DNA from: Massilibacillus massiliensis
GTDB lineage: Bacteria > Bacillota > Negativicutes > FLKF01
NCBI RefSeq assembly: GCF_900086705.1
Contig: NZ_LT575483.1
Span: 1,383,534-1,447,533, forward strand
DNA length: 64,000 bases
Direction: 5' to 3'
Position numbers and translations under genes: made by a program. This document shows, one piece after another, positions 1 through 8,774 of this stretch. Numbering within the stretch: the first letter of the stretch is position 1; each line of letters opens with the position of its first letter. The notes beneath the pieces were generated by a model. It saw only the letters and a list, made by a program, of their open reading frames with translations, had not been told where the DNA came from and made no database searches.

Positions 1-697
<697 letters not shown>

Positions 698-840
698 ACG
701 CTCCGATCAGTCAAAAGATTATTGCTATATTTATACTAACTGTAGAAAACCTAAGTCTACTTCATACTATCGCTTAAAAATCAGTAATCAAAAGCGTAAA
801 CATCATTCAATACTTTATTATCTGGGGGTGTCACATTAAA

Positions 841-867
841 TGGTGTGCACCCCGTCAAGAGGACAGT
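841..867 (+). repeat. IS3 terminal inverted repeat, orfB side
   Basis: This is the 27-bp inverted repeat at the end of the element downstream of orfB. It begins TGGTGTGC and ends AGGACAGT and pairs with 2539-2565. Confidence 0.75.
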
Positions 868-917
868 CAAAAAATATAAGAATTTTTTGTAGCTCATCCG
901 TAAGGATGGGCTGTTTT

Positions 918-1760
918 TTATGCAGCGATATAATGTTCATAATATTCGTAGGGAGTCATTACATTTAATCGACGCTGCAAACGTTCAAAATTGTAATAGT
1001 GAATATAGCAGCTAACTGCATGCATCAGGTCTTGTTTCCCTGTAAATTTATGACCATAATACATTTCACGCTTCAATACGCCCCAAAATCCTTCCATCGG
1101 TCCATTATCTATGCAATGACCAACTCGAGACATACTTTGTGTCATCTCATGTTCTATCAGTCTGCTATGAAAACTGCGGCTGGTATACTGAAATCCACGG
1201 TCACTGTGAAATAATGGGTGCGCCTGTGGATTGTTTTTTACAGCTTCATCAAAAGTGTTAAAGACCAACTTGTTATTGTTGTGGTCGCTTAGTACATATG
1301 ACACAATTCGGCGATCATATAAATCCAATATAGCACTCAGGTAGAGCTTATGGATAACCGGACCTATACAATATTTAAATTCCGTCACATCAGTCAGCCA
1401 CTTTTCATTTGGTGCATCAGCATGGAATTGCCGGTTTAGAATGTTTTCTGCTGTGTAAGCTGGATCAGGTGCCCGGCGAGTACAACAGTTTTGCCGGTGT
1501 TTAATATTTGACTGGATGTGTAATTTACGGTCAATGCGCAGAATACGTTTATCATTTATATGCTCATGATGCCAACGGTTCAAATCATCACGAATTCTGC
1601 GGTATCCCTCGTCTGGATGTTTTTCGTGAATTTCGATGACCTTCTTAGCCAGTCGCTCATTTTCCCGCTCACTTGGGCTTTTATCTCCTTTAAGCCAATG
1701 GTAATACGCTGAACGGGTTACATGAAAAATTGGGCAAAGTTCTAAAACCGAATAATGCAC
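918..1760 (-). CDS. IS3-family transposase OrfB (DDE integrase domain)
   Basis: This 280-residue catalytic subunit has an N-terminal HTH_21-like segment followed by an rve-type RNase H fold. The DDE triad can be placed in WLTDVTEF, LFHSDRGFQYTS and the NGPMEGFWGVLK block. The stand-alone start would be GTG at 1760, but no good ribosome binding site is seen. The frame is open upstream through an A7 tract inside orfA, so the active enzyme is probably the OrfAB fusion made by a -1 frameshift. No internal stop or truncation is seen, so the copy may be functional. Confidence 0.9.
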   Translation of the reverse strand: MHYSVLELCPIFHVTRSAYYHWLKGDKSPSERENERLAKKVIEIHEKHPDEGYRRIRDDLNRWHHEHINDKRILRIDRKLHIQSNIKHRQNCCTRRAPDPAYTAENILNRQFHADAPNEKWLTDVTEFKYCIGPVIHKLYLSAILDLYDRRIVSYVLSDHNNNKLVFNTFDEAVKNNPQAHPLFHSDRGFQYTSRSFHSRLIEHEMTQSMSRVGHCIDNGPMEGFWGVLKREMYYGHKFTGKQDLMHAVSCYIHYYNFERLQRRLNVMTPYEYYEHYIAA

Positions 1761-1783
1761 CGGCTCTGTCTGTGAAAGCTGTT

Positions 1784-2503
1784 TTATTGCTTCGTATTCT
1801 CTTTCCTTGCGTGTAAAGCCAAGGCATCCCTTCTTTCCAGTTCGTCCAGTTTTTTTAATGCATCAATCTCCATCTGCAACCAATGGTTTTTACGTTCCAG
1901 TTGGGCAACACAGTCCCTGAGTTCTTCTTCCGGGGTACGGCTGGGCAGTGTACCTGTTCGATGCCCACGGCGATCTTCTAGTCCAGATTTGCCCATCTGG
2001 CGATATTTTTTCATCCATATGAAAACCTGTTGATAGGATACTTTATAAGCAAGTGCTGTTTGTCCATAATTGTTATCGTGAGCTGTACAATACTGAACAA
2101 TTTCTAGTCGTTCTTCTTGTGTAGTCTTTCTTGATTTTGTCATGATACTGCTTCCTCCTGTTCGAAGCTGAAACTTCTCATGACTATTATACTTCTTTAC
2201 CCAATTGAGTAATTGATCATTCTTACGAATTTGATATTTTTCGCAAATTTCTATTACGGGAATAGATCCGCTTAGATAGTCCTGGACAGCAGATAGTTTT
2301 ACCTCTGGTGAATAGGCTTTAAAGTGAGTTCGTGCAATGAGACCTTTTATTCCTTCACTACGATAATTACATACCCATCGTTGAATTGTCATCGGGCTTA
2401 TTTTTAAAGTCCTGGCCACTTCTCTATAACTGCATTTTCCTTCAATGACATCTTTACAGGCTTGCAGTTTCAATTTTAGAGAAACTTTACTTTTCTTTGA
2501 CAT
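1784..2503 (-). CDS. IS3-family OrfA, DNA-binding protein with two helix-turn-helix segments
   Basis: The ATG at 2503 (MSKKSKVS) is preceded by GGAGGT at a 7-nt spacing and is preferred over an in-frame start 24 nt upstream. Two HTH-type segments are visible, one around YREVARTLKISPMTIQRWV and one around GQTALAYKVSYQQVFIWMKKY, followed by a Leu/Lys-rich tail that resembles the leucine-zipper region of OrfA proteins. It should bind the element ends and partner OrfB. The stop lies 23 nt upstream of the OrfB GTG, in the +1 frame relative to it. Confidence 0.87.
   Translation of the reverse strand: MSKKSKVSLKLKLQACKDVIEGKCSYREVARTLKISPMTIQRWVCNYRSEGIKGLIARTHFKAYSPEVKLSAVQDYLSGSIPVIEICEKYQIRKNDQLLNWVKKYNSHEKFQLRTGGSSIMTKSRKTTQEERLEIVQYCTAHDNNYGQTALAYKVSYQQVFIWMKKYRQMGKSGLEDRRGHRTGTLPSRTPEEELRDCVAQLERKNHWLQMEIDALKKLDELERRDALALHARKENTKQ
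1850..1856 (-). promoter_or_regulatory. Probable -1 programmed frameshift site (A7)
   Basis: On the minus strand orfA reads TTA-AAA-AAA-CTG here, giving the slippery heptamer A AAA AAA. Shifting back one base opens a frame that passes without a stop into orfB through an OrfB-like junction (KKGCLGFTRKEREYEAIKQ). This is how IS3-family transposases are usually expressed. Confidence 0.7.
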
Positions 2504-2538
2504 AAAAAATACCTCCAGATAAGACAATGTTTTTTTTC

Positions 2539-2565
2539 ACTGTCCTATCTAGAGGTAGCATACCA
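2539..2565 (-). repeat. IS3 terminal inverted repeat, orfA side
   Basis: This is the 27-bp inverted repeat upstream of orfA. Read on the minus strand it begins TGGTATGC and ends AGGACAGT, and it matches 20 of 27 bases of the opposite end. Confidence 0.75.
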
Positions 2566-2603
2566 AAAAAAAAATGTGGCACCTCTATTATTTACGTACT
2601 TGG

Positions 2604-2753
2604 ACGTTCCTAAGGATGAAAAAGAATCAACTTATGTTAAAAAATCCGTTTGTTCGCCGAAGCGAGTTTAGAATTTTATAAGTTGGTCTTTTTTCAATTG
2701 TTTTGAAGGTTATACGTCCTAGACTTTTTGATTCTTTTTTGTCAATGACAATA
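2604..2753 (-). repeat. Intergenic repeat R1, degenerate copy A
   Basis: This is a diverged copy of the R1 repeat, orientated as the one at 14437. It keeps the AAGGATGAAAAA edge, a long inverted repeat whose arms end in CAACTTAT and ATAAGTTG, the CTAGACTTTTTG block and the GTCAATGACA terminal hairpin. The short open frame that covers it is explained by the repeat. Relative to the collagen-like gene it has the same orientation as other R1 copies have to their upstream gene. Confidence 0.75.
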
Positions 2754-2888
2754 GAACATCTATGTGTGTAGTACAACACTTCCTTTATATCATTTATATC
2801 AAATTTCAAAACAATCCTCCAAACTTTTGGTAACAAGACATGCCCATGTTGCATATATTAGAAATATAATTTTGAGGAGGCATTTGAA

Positions 2889-3995
2889 ATGACCACATTG
2901 GAAGAAAATTCTGCAAAACCAATGACCATCAGTCTATGTATGATTGTAAAAAACGAAGAAGCAACAATCGAGCGTTGCCTGGGTTCGGTTGCAAAAGCTA
3001 TGGACGAAATTATAATCGTCGATACTGGTTCAACAGATACAACGAAAGAAATTGTTCGCCAATTTACAAATACCATTTATGATTTTACATGGATTGATGA
3101 CTTTGCAGCTGCACGTAATTTTGCCTTTCAGCAGGCAACGCAAGAGTATATTCTTTGGTTAGATGCCGATGATGTTATGCTGACAGATGATTTAGAAAAA
3201 TTATTGACGTTTAAACAAAGCGCTGACAAAACCGTGGATGCCTATACCATGAATTATAATTTATCTTTCGATACTAACGGTAATGTTGCCTCAAAGTTAA
3301 GAAGAAACCGCCTAGTCAAACGAACAAACCATTTTCAATGGATCGGAGCCGTTCATGAATACCTAGCCGTGGGAGGAAAAATCGTAAATCTAGATATTAG
3401 CGTAACCCACAAAAAAGAAAAATCTGATACGTATGATCGTAATCTAAAAATTTATGAAAATCGCTTAGCAAATGGAGAAGAGTTTTCTCCAAGAGATTTA
3501 TATTATTATGCCAATGAATTAAATGATCACCAAAGATATGAAGAAGCAATTGTTTACTATAAAAAAGCATTGGCTACAAAAGCCTGTTGGATCGAAGATA
3601 ATATTGCGATCTGTGGAAAACTTGCAGACTGTTATAGTGCGCTTGGTGACGATGAAAATAAATTAAACTATACATATCGATCCTTTAATTATGATACACC
3701 ACGCGCAGAATTCTGCTGCCGAATCGGGTATCATTTTCTCAGCTTAAAACAGTATCAACAAGCAATTTTTTGGTATACACTTGCCACCAATCTACAAAAA
3801 CCAAAAGACTCTTTGGCTCTTTTAAATAATTCTTGCTGGACTTGGCTGCCACATCTTCAGTTATGTGTTTGCTATGCAAATATCGGGGAAGTACCGTTAG
3901 CAATTCAGCATAATAAAATTGCTGAAGCCTATGTGCCAGATCATCCTAGCATTCTTCATAATAATAAATATTTCGCACAATTATCTGCGAATTGA
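2889..3995 (+). CDS. Family 2 glycosyltransferase with C-terminal TPR repeats
   Basis: This 368-residue cytosolic protein starts at an ATG preceded by GAGGAGG. The GT-A domain begins with SLCMIVKNEE (residues 15-24), followed by VDTGSTD (44-50) and the metal-binding DADD motif (92-95). From about residue 200 the protein is helical with TPR-like repeats. GT2-TPR proteins of this build include protein glycosyltransferases such as SunS, and C. difficile SgtA is encoded next to bclA3. Its place behind the collagen-like gene suggests glycosylation of the GXT stalk; that substrate is inferred. Confidence 0.85.
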   Translation: MTTLEENSAKPMTISLCMIVKNEEATIERCLGSVAKAMDEIIIVDTGSTDTTKEIVRQFTNTIYDFTWIDDFAAARNFAFQQATQEYILWLDADDVMLTDDLEKLLTFKQSADKTVDAYTMNYNLSFDTNGNVASKLRRNRLVKRTNHFQWIGAVHEYLAVGGKIVNLDISVTHKKEKSDTYDRNLKIYENRLANGEEFSPRDLYYYANELNDHQRYEEAIVYYKKALATKACWIEDNIAICGKLADCYSALGDDENKLNYTYRSFNYDTPRAEFCCRIGYHFLSLKQYQQAIFWYTLATNLQKPKDSLALLNNSCWTWLPHLQLCVCYANIGEVPLAIQHNKIAEAYVPDHPSILHNNKYFAQLSAN

Positions 3996-4030
3996 TCCTA
4001 ATATTTTCAATTTCTCCATATATAAATGTA

Positions 4031-4063
4031 AAGATAGACTGTTTACCAATTGCAGTCTATCTT
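4031..4063 (+). terminator. Hairpin downstream of the TPR glycosyltransferase
   Basis: A perfect 11-bp stem, AAGATAGACTG paired with CAGTCTATCTT, surrounds an 11-nt loop 36 nt after the stop. There is no real T tract, so it may be a weak terminator or an mRNA 3'-end stabiliser. Confidence 0.5.
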
Positions 4064-4074
4064 GTCAGCGTGTA

Positions 4075-4116
4075 GACAACCTATCATCGTACTAATTTAT
4101 AAGTGGTACGGATTTC
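4075..4116 (-). repeat. Intergenic repeat R2, end fragment
   Basis: These 42 bp match the outer end of R2 (CCTATC-TCGTACTA-TTTATAAGTG) with a few substitutions. The hairpin core is missing. The orientation relative to the upstream glycosyltransferase gene matches that of the full R2 copies to their upstream genes. Confidence 0.6.
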
Positions 4117-4222
4117 GTTATTTTCTAAGTTATTTGCATAAATATATGATTTGTCTTTCTTGATTTGTTAAATTTTTCGTATCTTTATTTTTGGATTTGT
4201 CTTATGCCTTTGTCACAAATCT

Positions 4223-4231
4223 TGTTATAAT
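4223..4231 (+). promoter_or_regulatory. Extended -10 promoter for cobT
   Basis: TGT-TATAAT is a consensus extended -10 element about 35 bp upstream of the cobT start. No good -35 hexamer is seen. No cobalamin riboswitch-like fold was recognised between here and the start. Confidence 0.5.
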
Positions 4232-4265
4232 AGAATAATGTAAATTTATTTTATGGAGGCAATCA

Positions 4266-6248
4266 ATGAACTTACTTAAGCAAACGCTTTCTCTTATCAC
4301 TCCGCCAGATGAAGCAGCTATGCAATACGCAAAAAAACAGCTCGCTGCCATAACAAATCCAGAACGAAACTTTGGCTATTTAGAAAATATTCTCATCAAA
4401 TATGCTGGTATCACTAGGCAAAAAATGCCGAAGCTTCCCAAAAAATGTACCGTTATCGTCTGTGCGGATCATGGGGTAGCTGAAATGGGCGTGAGTGCCT
4501 ACCCAGTTGAAACCACCGTACATATGACGAGAAATTATCTTGTTGCAAAAGGTGCTGTTGCCAATGCGCTCTCTAATTTTTCTGAAGCAAATATGATTGT
4601 TGTCGACATGGGGATCGCAGCTTCCATGGAAAAAATCCCTGGATTGATTGATCGTAAAATCGATTACGGTACAAAAAATATGACCAAAGGGCCCGCCATG
4701 ACACGTCAGCAAGCAGTACAAGCTTTAACAACCGGTATAGAAATTGCGAATGAATATGCAAAAAAAGGATATCAATGTTTTTTACCTGGGGAAATGGGTA
4801 TTGCCAATACTACGGCAAGTGCTGCCATCGTTGCTACCTTTGGGAATCTCACTCCCGAGCAGGCCACTGGCCGCGGTACAAATATTTCTGATGAACGGTT
4901 GAAAGTTAAAATTGATGTTGTGCGCCAAGCTTTGGAAGTTAATAAACCAGACCCCACTGATGGCATTGATGTTTTAGCCAAAGTTGGAGGCTTTGAACTT
5001 GGCTGTATTGCCGGTATTATGCTTGGTGCTGCTGCAAACAATTGTGTTGTTATGCTTGATGGTTTTAATACCGGTGTCGCCGCCCTTATTGCCAACAGTA
5101 TTTGTCCACTTGTAAAACATTATCTCATTGGTTCTCATCTCTCCATTGAACCAGCACATAAAACCATGTTAAAGCTTTTAGATTTAAAACCTTACATCAA
5201 TATGCGGTTTCGCCTTGGTGAAGCAACCGGTTCCTCTATTGCAATTCACTTTTTAGATGTAGCAATCAAAACATATATCAATTTATGCTCTACTGCAGGC
5301 AACAAGCCAACGCTAGAATCTGTCCAAGCTGTTTCATCAGCAAAAGAATCCCAAGCGCACTTATCTAAACTTATTGATAAGATTCAACCCTTGAATACAA
5401 AAGTAATGGAAGCTTGCAGTCTCTATATAGACAACCTAACTAAACCGATGCATAGTCTTGGTGCACTCGAAGAATTGGCAATAAAAATTGCCGGAATCAC
5501 TGGCAATGAAAAACCTCGTCAATTAAATAAAGAACTTTTTATCTTTACCGCCCCAGCCCAGCTAAAAGACACCAAAAATCCATATTGCGCAATTCAAACT
5601 TTTGCACAGCATGCGAGTGCCAAATTGCATTTCATTGATTTACCATCAGGTGCAAATCAAGCTGAATTCAAACTTACAAAGCAGGCAATGTTCCAAGCGA
5701 TTGAAATTGGCTGTCAGCTTATCTCTACAAAAGCTGACAGTAATGCAAACGTCTTTGGCCTCGGTACAATAGACGATACATGCTCTATAGACGCTTGTCA
5801 TAAAATTTTAACCGCTTATGAGAAGGATCGATCCTCTGCCCCGATCGACTCGCTCATGCTCTTAGAAAAATTCGGAACACCACAAATTGCAGCTCTGGTC
5901 GGTGTAATCCTCAGTGCCGCAGATGAACACTGTGCAATCGTATTGGACAATTTGACAACGTGTACCGCAGCTCTGGTTGCTGTAACAATGGCGCCGCAAG
6001 TCAAAGGTTATTTGATCACCTCACAGCTTTCGCCAGAACCAGCACATAAACTTGTGATCGAACTACTCGATCTTCCAATTTACTTAACGCTTCATATGTC
6101 TATTGGTGAGGGCTGTGCAAGCGCACTTGGTATGAAATTACTAGATGCCAGTATGCACATGCTCAATGATATGAAAACTTTTGGACAAACCTCCGTTGCC
6201 GTTGCTAACGACGGTCCCGGTGCCAAGCGACAAACCAAGAGTATATGA
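4266..6248 (+). CDS. cobT: Tandem CobT-type nicotinate-nucleotide:base phosphoribosyltransferase
   Basis: ATG preceded by GGAGG. At 660 residues the protein is nearly twice the usual CobT length because two CobT-like halves are fused. The first half (about 1-350) is complete: CADHGVAEMGVSAYP, the GEMGIANTTAS substrate loop (Glu near 176) and LGEATGSS with the probable catalytic Glu near 319. The second half (about 390-640) keeps the fold and an IGEGCASA motif (Glu near 615), but its substrate loop has become FGLGTIDDTCS and the ADHG motif is gone. CobT activates the lower-ligand base of cobamides. Sporomusa ovata uses a CobT-homologous pair, ArsA/ArsB, to activate phenol and p-cresol; this could be a fused equivalent, which is inference. 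Confidence 0.9.
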   Translation: MNLLKQTLSLITPPDEAAMQYAKKQLAAITNPERNFGYLENILIKYAGITRQKMPKLPKKCTVIVCADHGVAEMGVSAYPVETTVHMTRNYLVAKGAVANALSNFSEANMIVVDMGIAASMEKIPGLIDRKIDYGTKNMTKGPAMTRQQAVQALTTGIEIANEYAKKGYQCFLPGEMGIANTTASAAIVATFGNLTPEQATGRGTNISDERLKVKIDVVRQALEVNKPDPTDGIDVLAKVGGFELGCIAGIMLGAAANNCVVMLDGFNTGVAALIANSICPLVKHYLIGSHLSIEPAHKTMLKLLDLKPYINMRFRLGEATGSSIAIHFLDVAIKTYINLCSTAGNKPTLESVQAVSSAKESQAHLSKLIDKIQPLNTKVMEACSLYIDNLTKPMHSLGALEELAIKIAGITGNEKPRQLNKELFIFTAPAQLKDTKNPYCAIQTFAQHASAKLHFIDLPSGANQAEFKLTKQAMFQAIEIGCQLISTKADSNANVFGLGTIDDTCSIDACHKILTAYEKDRSSAPIDSLMLLEKFGTPQIAALVGVILSAADEHCAIVLDNLTTCTAALVAVTMAPQVKGYLITSQLSPEPAHKLVIELLDLPIYLTLHMSIGEGCASALGMKLLDASMHMLNDMKTFGQTSVAVANDGPGAKRQTKSI

Positions 6249-6255
6249 TAAATAT

Positions 6256-6300
6256 AAATAAACGATGGGATAGGTACACTACCTATCCCATCGTTTATTT
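6256..6300. terminator. Bidirectional terminator between cobT and fchA
   Basis: A perfect 20-bp stem (6256-6275 with 6281-6300) and a 5-nt loop carry A-rich and T-rich flanks on both sides, so it can end transcription of both convergent genes. The fchA stop codon overlaps the right arm. Confidence 0.9.
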
Positions 6301-6874
6301 ATAAAAGAATCGCATCTATAAATCGGTCACTTGATTCGGCAAACTGCTCTACTTTTTCCTTCAACTCTGCCGCCAGCTCCTCATCGTCTCGCAGCAATGA
6401 AATATTCAGTTGAGCAATTAAAATCGCGCCTTGTATTGCTGTATTACAACTCATTGCAGCAAACTGTACATCGCAAATAAGATTTGCTTTTGCTATCCCC
6501 CGTAATTTTTTTGCTGCTTCAAGTGCCTGCAAACAAGCATCTGCAATCGCATAAGGTACATCGATTGCTTGCAGTAATACTTCGTTCCACTCTTGACTAT
6601 TGCCATCTGCCCCCACAGCAGTCAACGCAGGTAAAGCTTGATTTAAAACCTCCGCATCACGGTTGATTAACCCTCCTAACAGCACATGCAGCTTATCTAA
6701 TTCAATATTTAATAAAGTAACTTCTCCACTTTCTCTTTCGTCGCACAATTGGTTTACCATCTTCAACAAACTTACACCTGTTAACCCAAGCAGAGCCGCT
6801 CCGCTTCCACTCCCCGGTGCCTCATTTCCCGCCATTTTTGAAAAAAAATGATGTAAACTTAAATCGGTAAGCAT
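6299..6874 (-). CDS. fchA: Formiminotransferase-cyclodeaminase family protein (methenyl-THF cyclohydrolase type)
   Basis: The start at 6874 (MLTDLSLHHFF) has GGGGAGG upstream and fits the family N terminus; the frame is open further upstream but lacks a credible start. The 191-residue protein shows the family motif NEAPGSGSGAAL near residue 20 and the helical build of FTCD_C domains. Members convert formimino-THF or methenyl-THF to other one-carbon folates in the cytosol. The gene stands alone, convergent with cobT, so no operon partner points to a specific substrate. Confidence 0.82.
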   Translation of the reverse strand: MLTDLSLHHFFSKMAGNEAPGSGSGAALLGLTGVSLLKMVNQLCDERESGEVTLLNIELDKLHVLLGGLINRDAEVLNQALPALTAVGADGNSQEWNEVLLQAIDVPYAIADACLQALEAAKKLRGIAKANLICDVQFAAMSCNTAIQGAILIAQLNISLLRDDEELAAELKEKVEQFAESSDRFIDAILL

Positions 6875-7061
6875 GCTAGTTTCCTCCCCAATAACAAACA
6901 TGTATTGTAATTTATGTATTTTTTCAACTAAGAACCGTTGCACTAAGATTTTATTTGTAAAACTCTTTGTATAGTCCCATCCGCATAGGTATACTTTTGG
7001 CATTACCCCAAAATAAGATGCAACGCAAGCGGTAGCATCACCATGAACGAAAACAATGATG

Positions 7062-7237
7062 TATAATTAAAGTATGGCATAAGGTCGATTCTTTTTGAGT
7101 CAAGAACTCGACCCCAAAATTGATATGATTTCCTGCTTGCACCACATATTGTCCAGCCCCTTCGGGCGAAAGGACGTGTAGTAAAGTAATAACTTACAGG
7201 AAGTCACGCCATATTTTATCTACAAGGGGATGGTATT
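7062..7237 (+). ncRNA. Candidate bridge RNA region of the IS110 element
   Basis: About 175 noncoding bases precede the transposase GTG. A TATAAT lies at 7062-7067. One hairpin (GGTCGA at 7083-7088 with TCGACC at 7108-7113, extended by TTCTT/AAGAA) and a second GTCC...CCTT/AAGG...GGAC hairpin around 7151-7174 are visible. In IS621 the equivalent 5' region makes a bridge RNA with target-binding and donor-binding loops. The guide loops could not be assigned here. Confidence 0.45.
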
Positions 7238-8458
7238 GTGGACATAACTTATGAGCGTTGTTGTGGGATTGATGTACACAAAAAGATGATAGTTGCCTGT
7301 CTAATCTGTGGTGGAAAGCAGCAACTTCGTCAGTTTGGTACAACGACAAAAGAACTGAGAGATTTATCAGCTTGGTTAGTTGACGCCGGTTGTCAAATGA
7401 TTGCCATGGAAAGTACCGCTTCCTACTGGAAACCATTGTACAATATCTTTGAGCTTTCCGATCTCAATGCCATGGTAGTAAATGCCCAGCACATGAAAGC
7501 TTTGCCTGGTCGTAAGACCGACGTCAAAGATGCAGAATGGATTGCCGATCTTCTTCGACATGGGTTACTAAAAGCAAGCTATATTCCAGACCGTGAACAA
7601 CGGGAACTACGGGAAATCTCTCGCTATCGCAAGAGCTTGATTGATGAGCGAAGCCGAGAGCTGAACCGATTGCAGAAAATGCTAGAAGGAGCCAATGTGA
7701 AACTATCCAGTGTAGTAAGTGCCATCAACGGCAAGAGTTCCAGGCGACTTTTGGAAAGCATTGTCCAAGATAAAAAGCTTGATGAAGACGAGATTTTAAG
7801 GCTGCTTCATCCTAGTATGCACGCTAAACTCAATGAAATCATGGCTTGCGTTGATGGAATTATTTCGCCCTTGCAACGCAGATTGCTTCGTAATGTCTTG
7901 GATCATATTGACGATATGACAAAACGTATCGAAGATATGGACAAACTAATCAAAGACTACTTGAACAAATATGAAGAAGCCATCGCAGCCATAGATGAAA
8001 TACCGGGTGTTGGGAGAATCAGTGCAGAAACAATCTTAGCGGAAATCGGATTAAATATGAATCGGTTTCCAACCGAAAGACATATTAGTTCTTGGGCTGG
8101 TGTGGCGCCAGGTAACCATGAGAGTGCAGGGAAACGAAAGAGTGGAAAAACTACGCATGGAAATACAACATTAAAAGCTATGTTAGTACAATGTGCTAAG
8201 GCTGCGCAAAAGACGAAGGGAAGCTTTTTTTCAGCTCAATATCAACGGATTGCAGCGCGAAGAGGAAAAAGCAGAGCCGCCGTAGCTGTGGCTCATTCCA
8301 TACTAATCGCTATTTACTACATACTAAAAGCAAAAGTTCCTTATCGAGAGTTAGGTTCGGAATATTACAATCAATTTAACCGAGAGAAGAAAATACAATC
8401 CTATTTGAAGAAATTAGCGGCTTTGGGTTGGGAGCGCCCCACCACAGCTACAACCTGA
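7238..8458 (+). CDS. IS110-family transposase (DEDD)
   Basis: A GTG start (MDITYERCCGID) follows GGGGATGG. The 406-residue protein has the N-terminal RuvC-like DEDD domain: Asp12 in CGIDVHKK, Glu in AMESTASYW and two Asp in PGRKTDVKDAEW. A coiled-coil linker lies around 125-250, and the C-terminal Transposase_20 domain has the HhH-like EIPGVGRISAETI segment and the conserved Ser region PGNHESAGKRKSGK. Length and motifs are intact, so it may be active. It is flanked by short 3' sequence and then an R1 repeat. Confidence 0.93.
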   Translation: MDITYERCCGIDVHKKMIVACLICGGKQQLRQFGTTTKELRDLSAWLVDAGCQMIAMESTASYWKPLYNIFELSDLNAMVVNAQHMKALPGRKTDVKDAEWIADLLRHGLLKASYIPDREQRELREISRYRKSLIDERSRELNRLQKMLEGANVKLSSVVSAINGKSSRRLLESIVQDKKLDEDEILRLLHPSMHAKLNEIMACVDGIISPLQRRLLRNVLDHIDDMTKRIEDMDKLIKDYLNKYEEAIAAIDEIPGVGRISAETILAEIGLNMNRFPTERHISSWAGVAPGNHESAGKRKSGKTTHGNTTLKAMLVQCAKAAQKTKGSFFSAQYQRIAARRGKSRAAVAVAHSILIAIYYILKAKVPYRELGSEYYNQFNREKKIQSYLKKLAALGWERPTTATT

Positions 8459-8550
8459 TTGTCTATATACGATATTTTTTGTCCTGAATTATAGGGCTTG
8501 TCTTTGTGCGTCCTTTTTCTAGGATATAGAAGAGGTTTTCATAGTAAAGT

Positions 8551-8710
8551 ACCAAAAACGCTAGGCCCTCCAACCTCCAAAAAACTTGAAAAATGACCAA
8601 CTTACTAAAATCCTTAACTCGCTTCGCTCAGACAAACGGATTTCTTTACGTAAGTTGGTCATTTTTCATCCTTCGGAACGTATTTTTCCGGAAAAGGCCA
8701 GGTACGAAAG
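8551..8710 (+). repeat. Intergenic repeat R1, copy B
   Basis: This copy has the CTAGGCC edge, a perfect 18-bp stem (GAAAAATGACCAACTTAC with GTAAGTTGGTCATTTTTC), an inner AAATCC/GGATTT pair around the ACTCGCTTCGCTCAGACAAA loop, and the TTCCGGAAAAGGCC edge. It lacks the outer small hairpin present in copies C, D and E. On the minus strand it follows fakA and the R2 fragment. Confidence 0.88.
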
Positions 8711-8730
8711 CACTAAATAGGCACTATCGA

Positions 8731-8764
8731 ATTTCGTTCCACTTATAAACTAGTACGAAGATAG
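8731..8764 (+). repeat. Intergenic repeat R2, truncated copy
   Basis: Only the outer end of R2 (CGTTCCACTTATAAACTAG to GAAGATAG) remains, 10 nt from the fakA stop codon. The hairpin core and the far end are deleted. Confidence 0.8.
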
Positions 8765-8774
8765 TTTAAACAGC

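Larger units (their letters stand above)
841..2565 (-). mobile_element. IS3-family insertion sequence (two-HTH OrfA type)
   Basis: The element carries orfA and orfB on the minus strand, with orfB one frame back from orfA. The ends at 841-867 and 2539-2565 are 27-bp imperfect inverted repeats that match at 20 positions when one is reverse-complemented; both read TGGT at the outer edge and AGGACAGT at the inner edge. AAA lies outside both ends, but both flanks are A-rich, so a true 3-bp target duplication is not proven. A further similar 7-bp pair (TGTCACA at 829, TGCCACA inverted at 2581) lies just outside, so the real ends could be slightly wider. It separates the collagen-like gene from an R1 repeat copy. 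Confidence 0.85.
7060..8470 (+). mobile_element. IS110-family insertion sequence (ends not resolved)
   Basis: The element has one DEDD transposase gene and a structured noncoding segment before it, the standard IS110 layout. IS110 elements lack long inverted repeats and insert by a core dinucleotide, so the exact ends cannot be read from one copy. The stated limits are minimal. It lies between fchA and an R1 repeat. Confidence 0.75.

Noticed and set aside
2627-2854. 75-codon minus-strand frame
   Set aside because: It is covered by the R1 repeat copy A, lacks a ribosome binding site and has no recognisable domain.
3996-4265. Possible cobalamin riboswitch before the tandem cobT
   Set aside because: No B12-box-like sequence or suitable fold was recognised; the region holds a hairpin, an R2 fragment and an extended -10 promoter.
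4380-4721. Frames antisense to cobT, and similar shadows over hem, rfb and kdg genes
   Set aside because: They overlap well-supported genes on the other strand and show no domains or ribosome sites.
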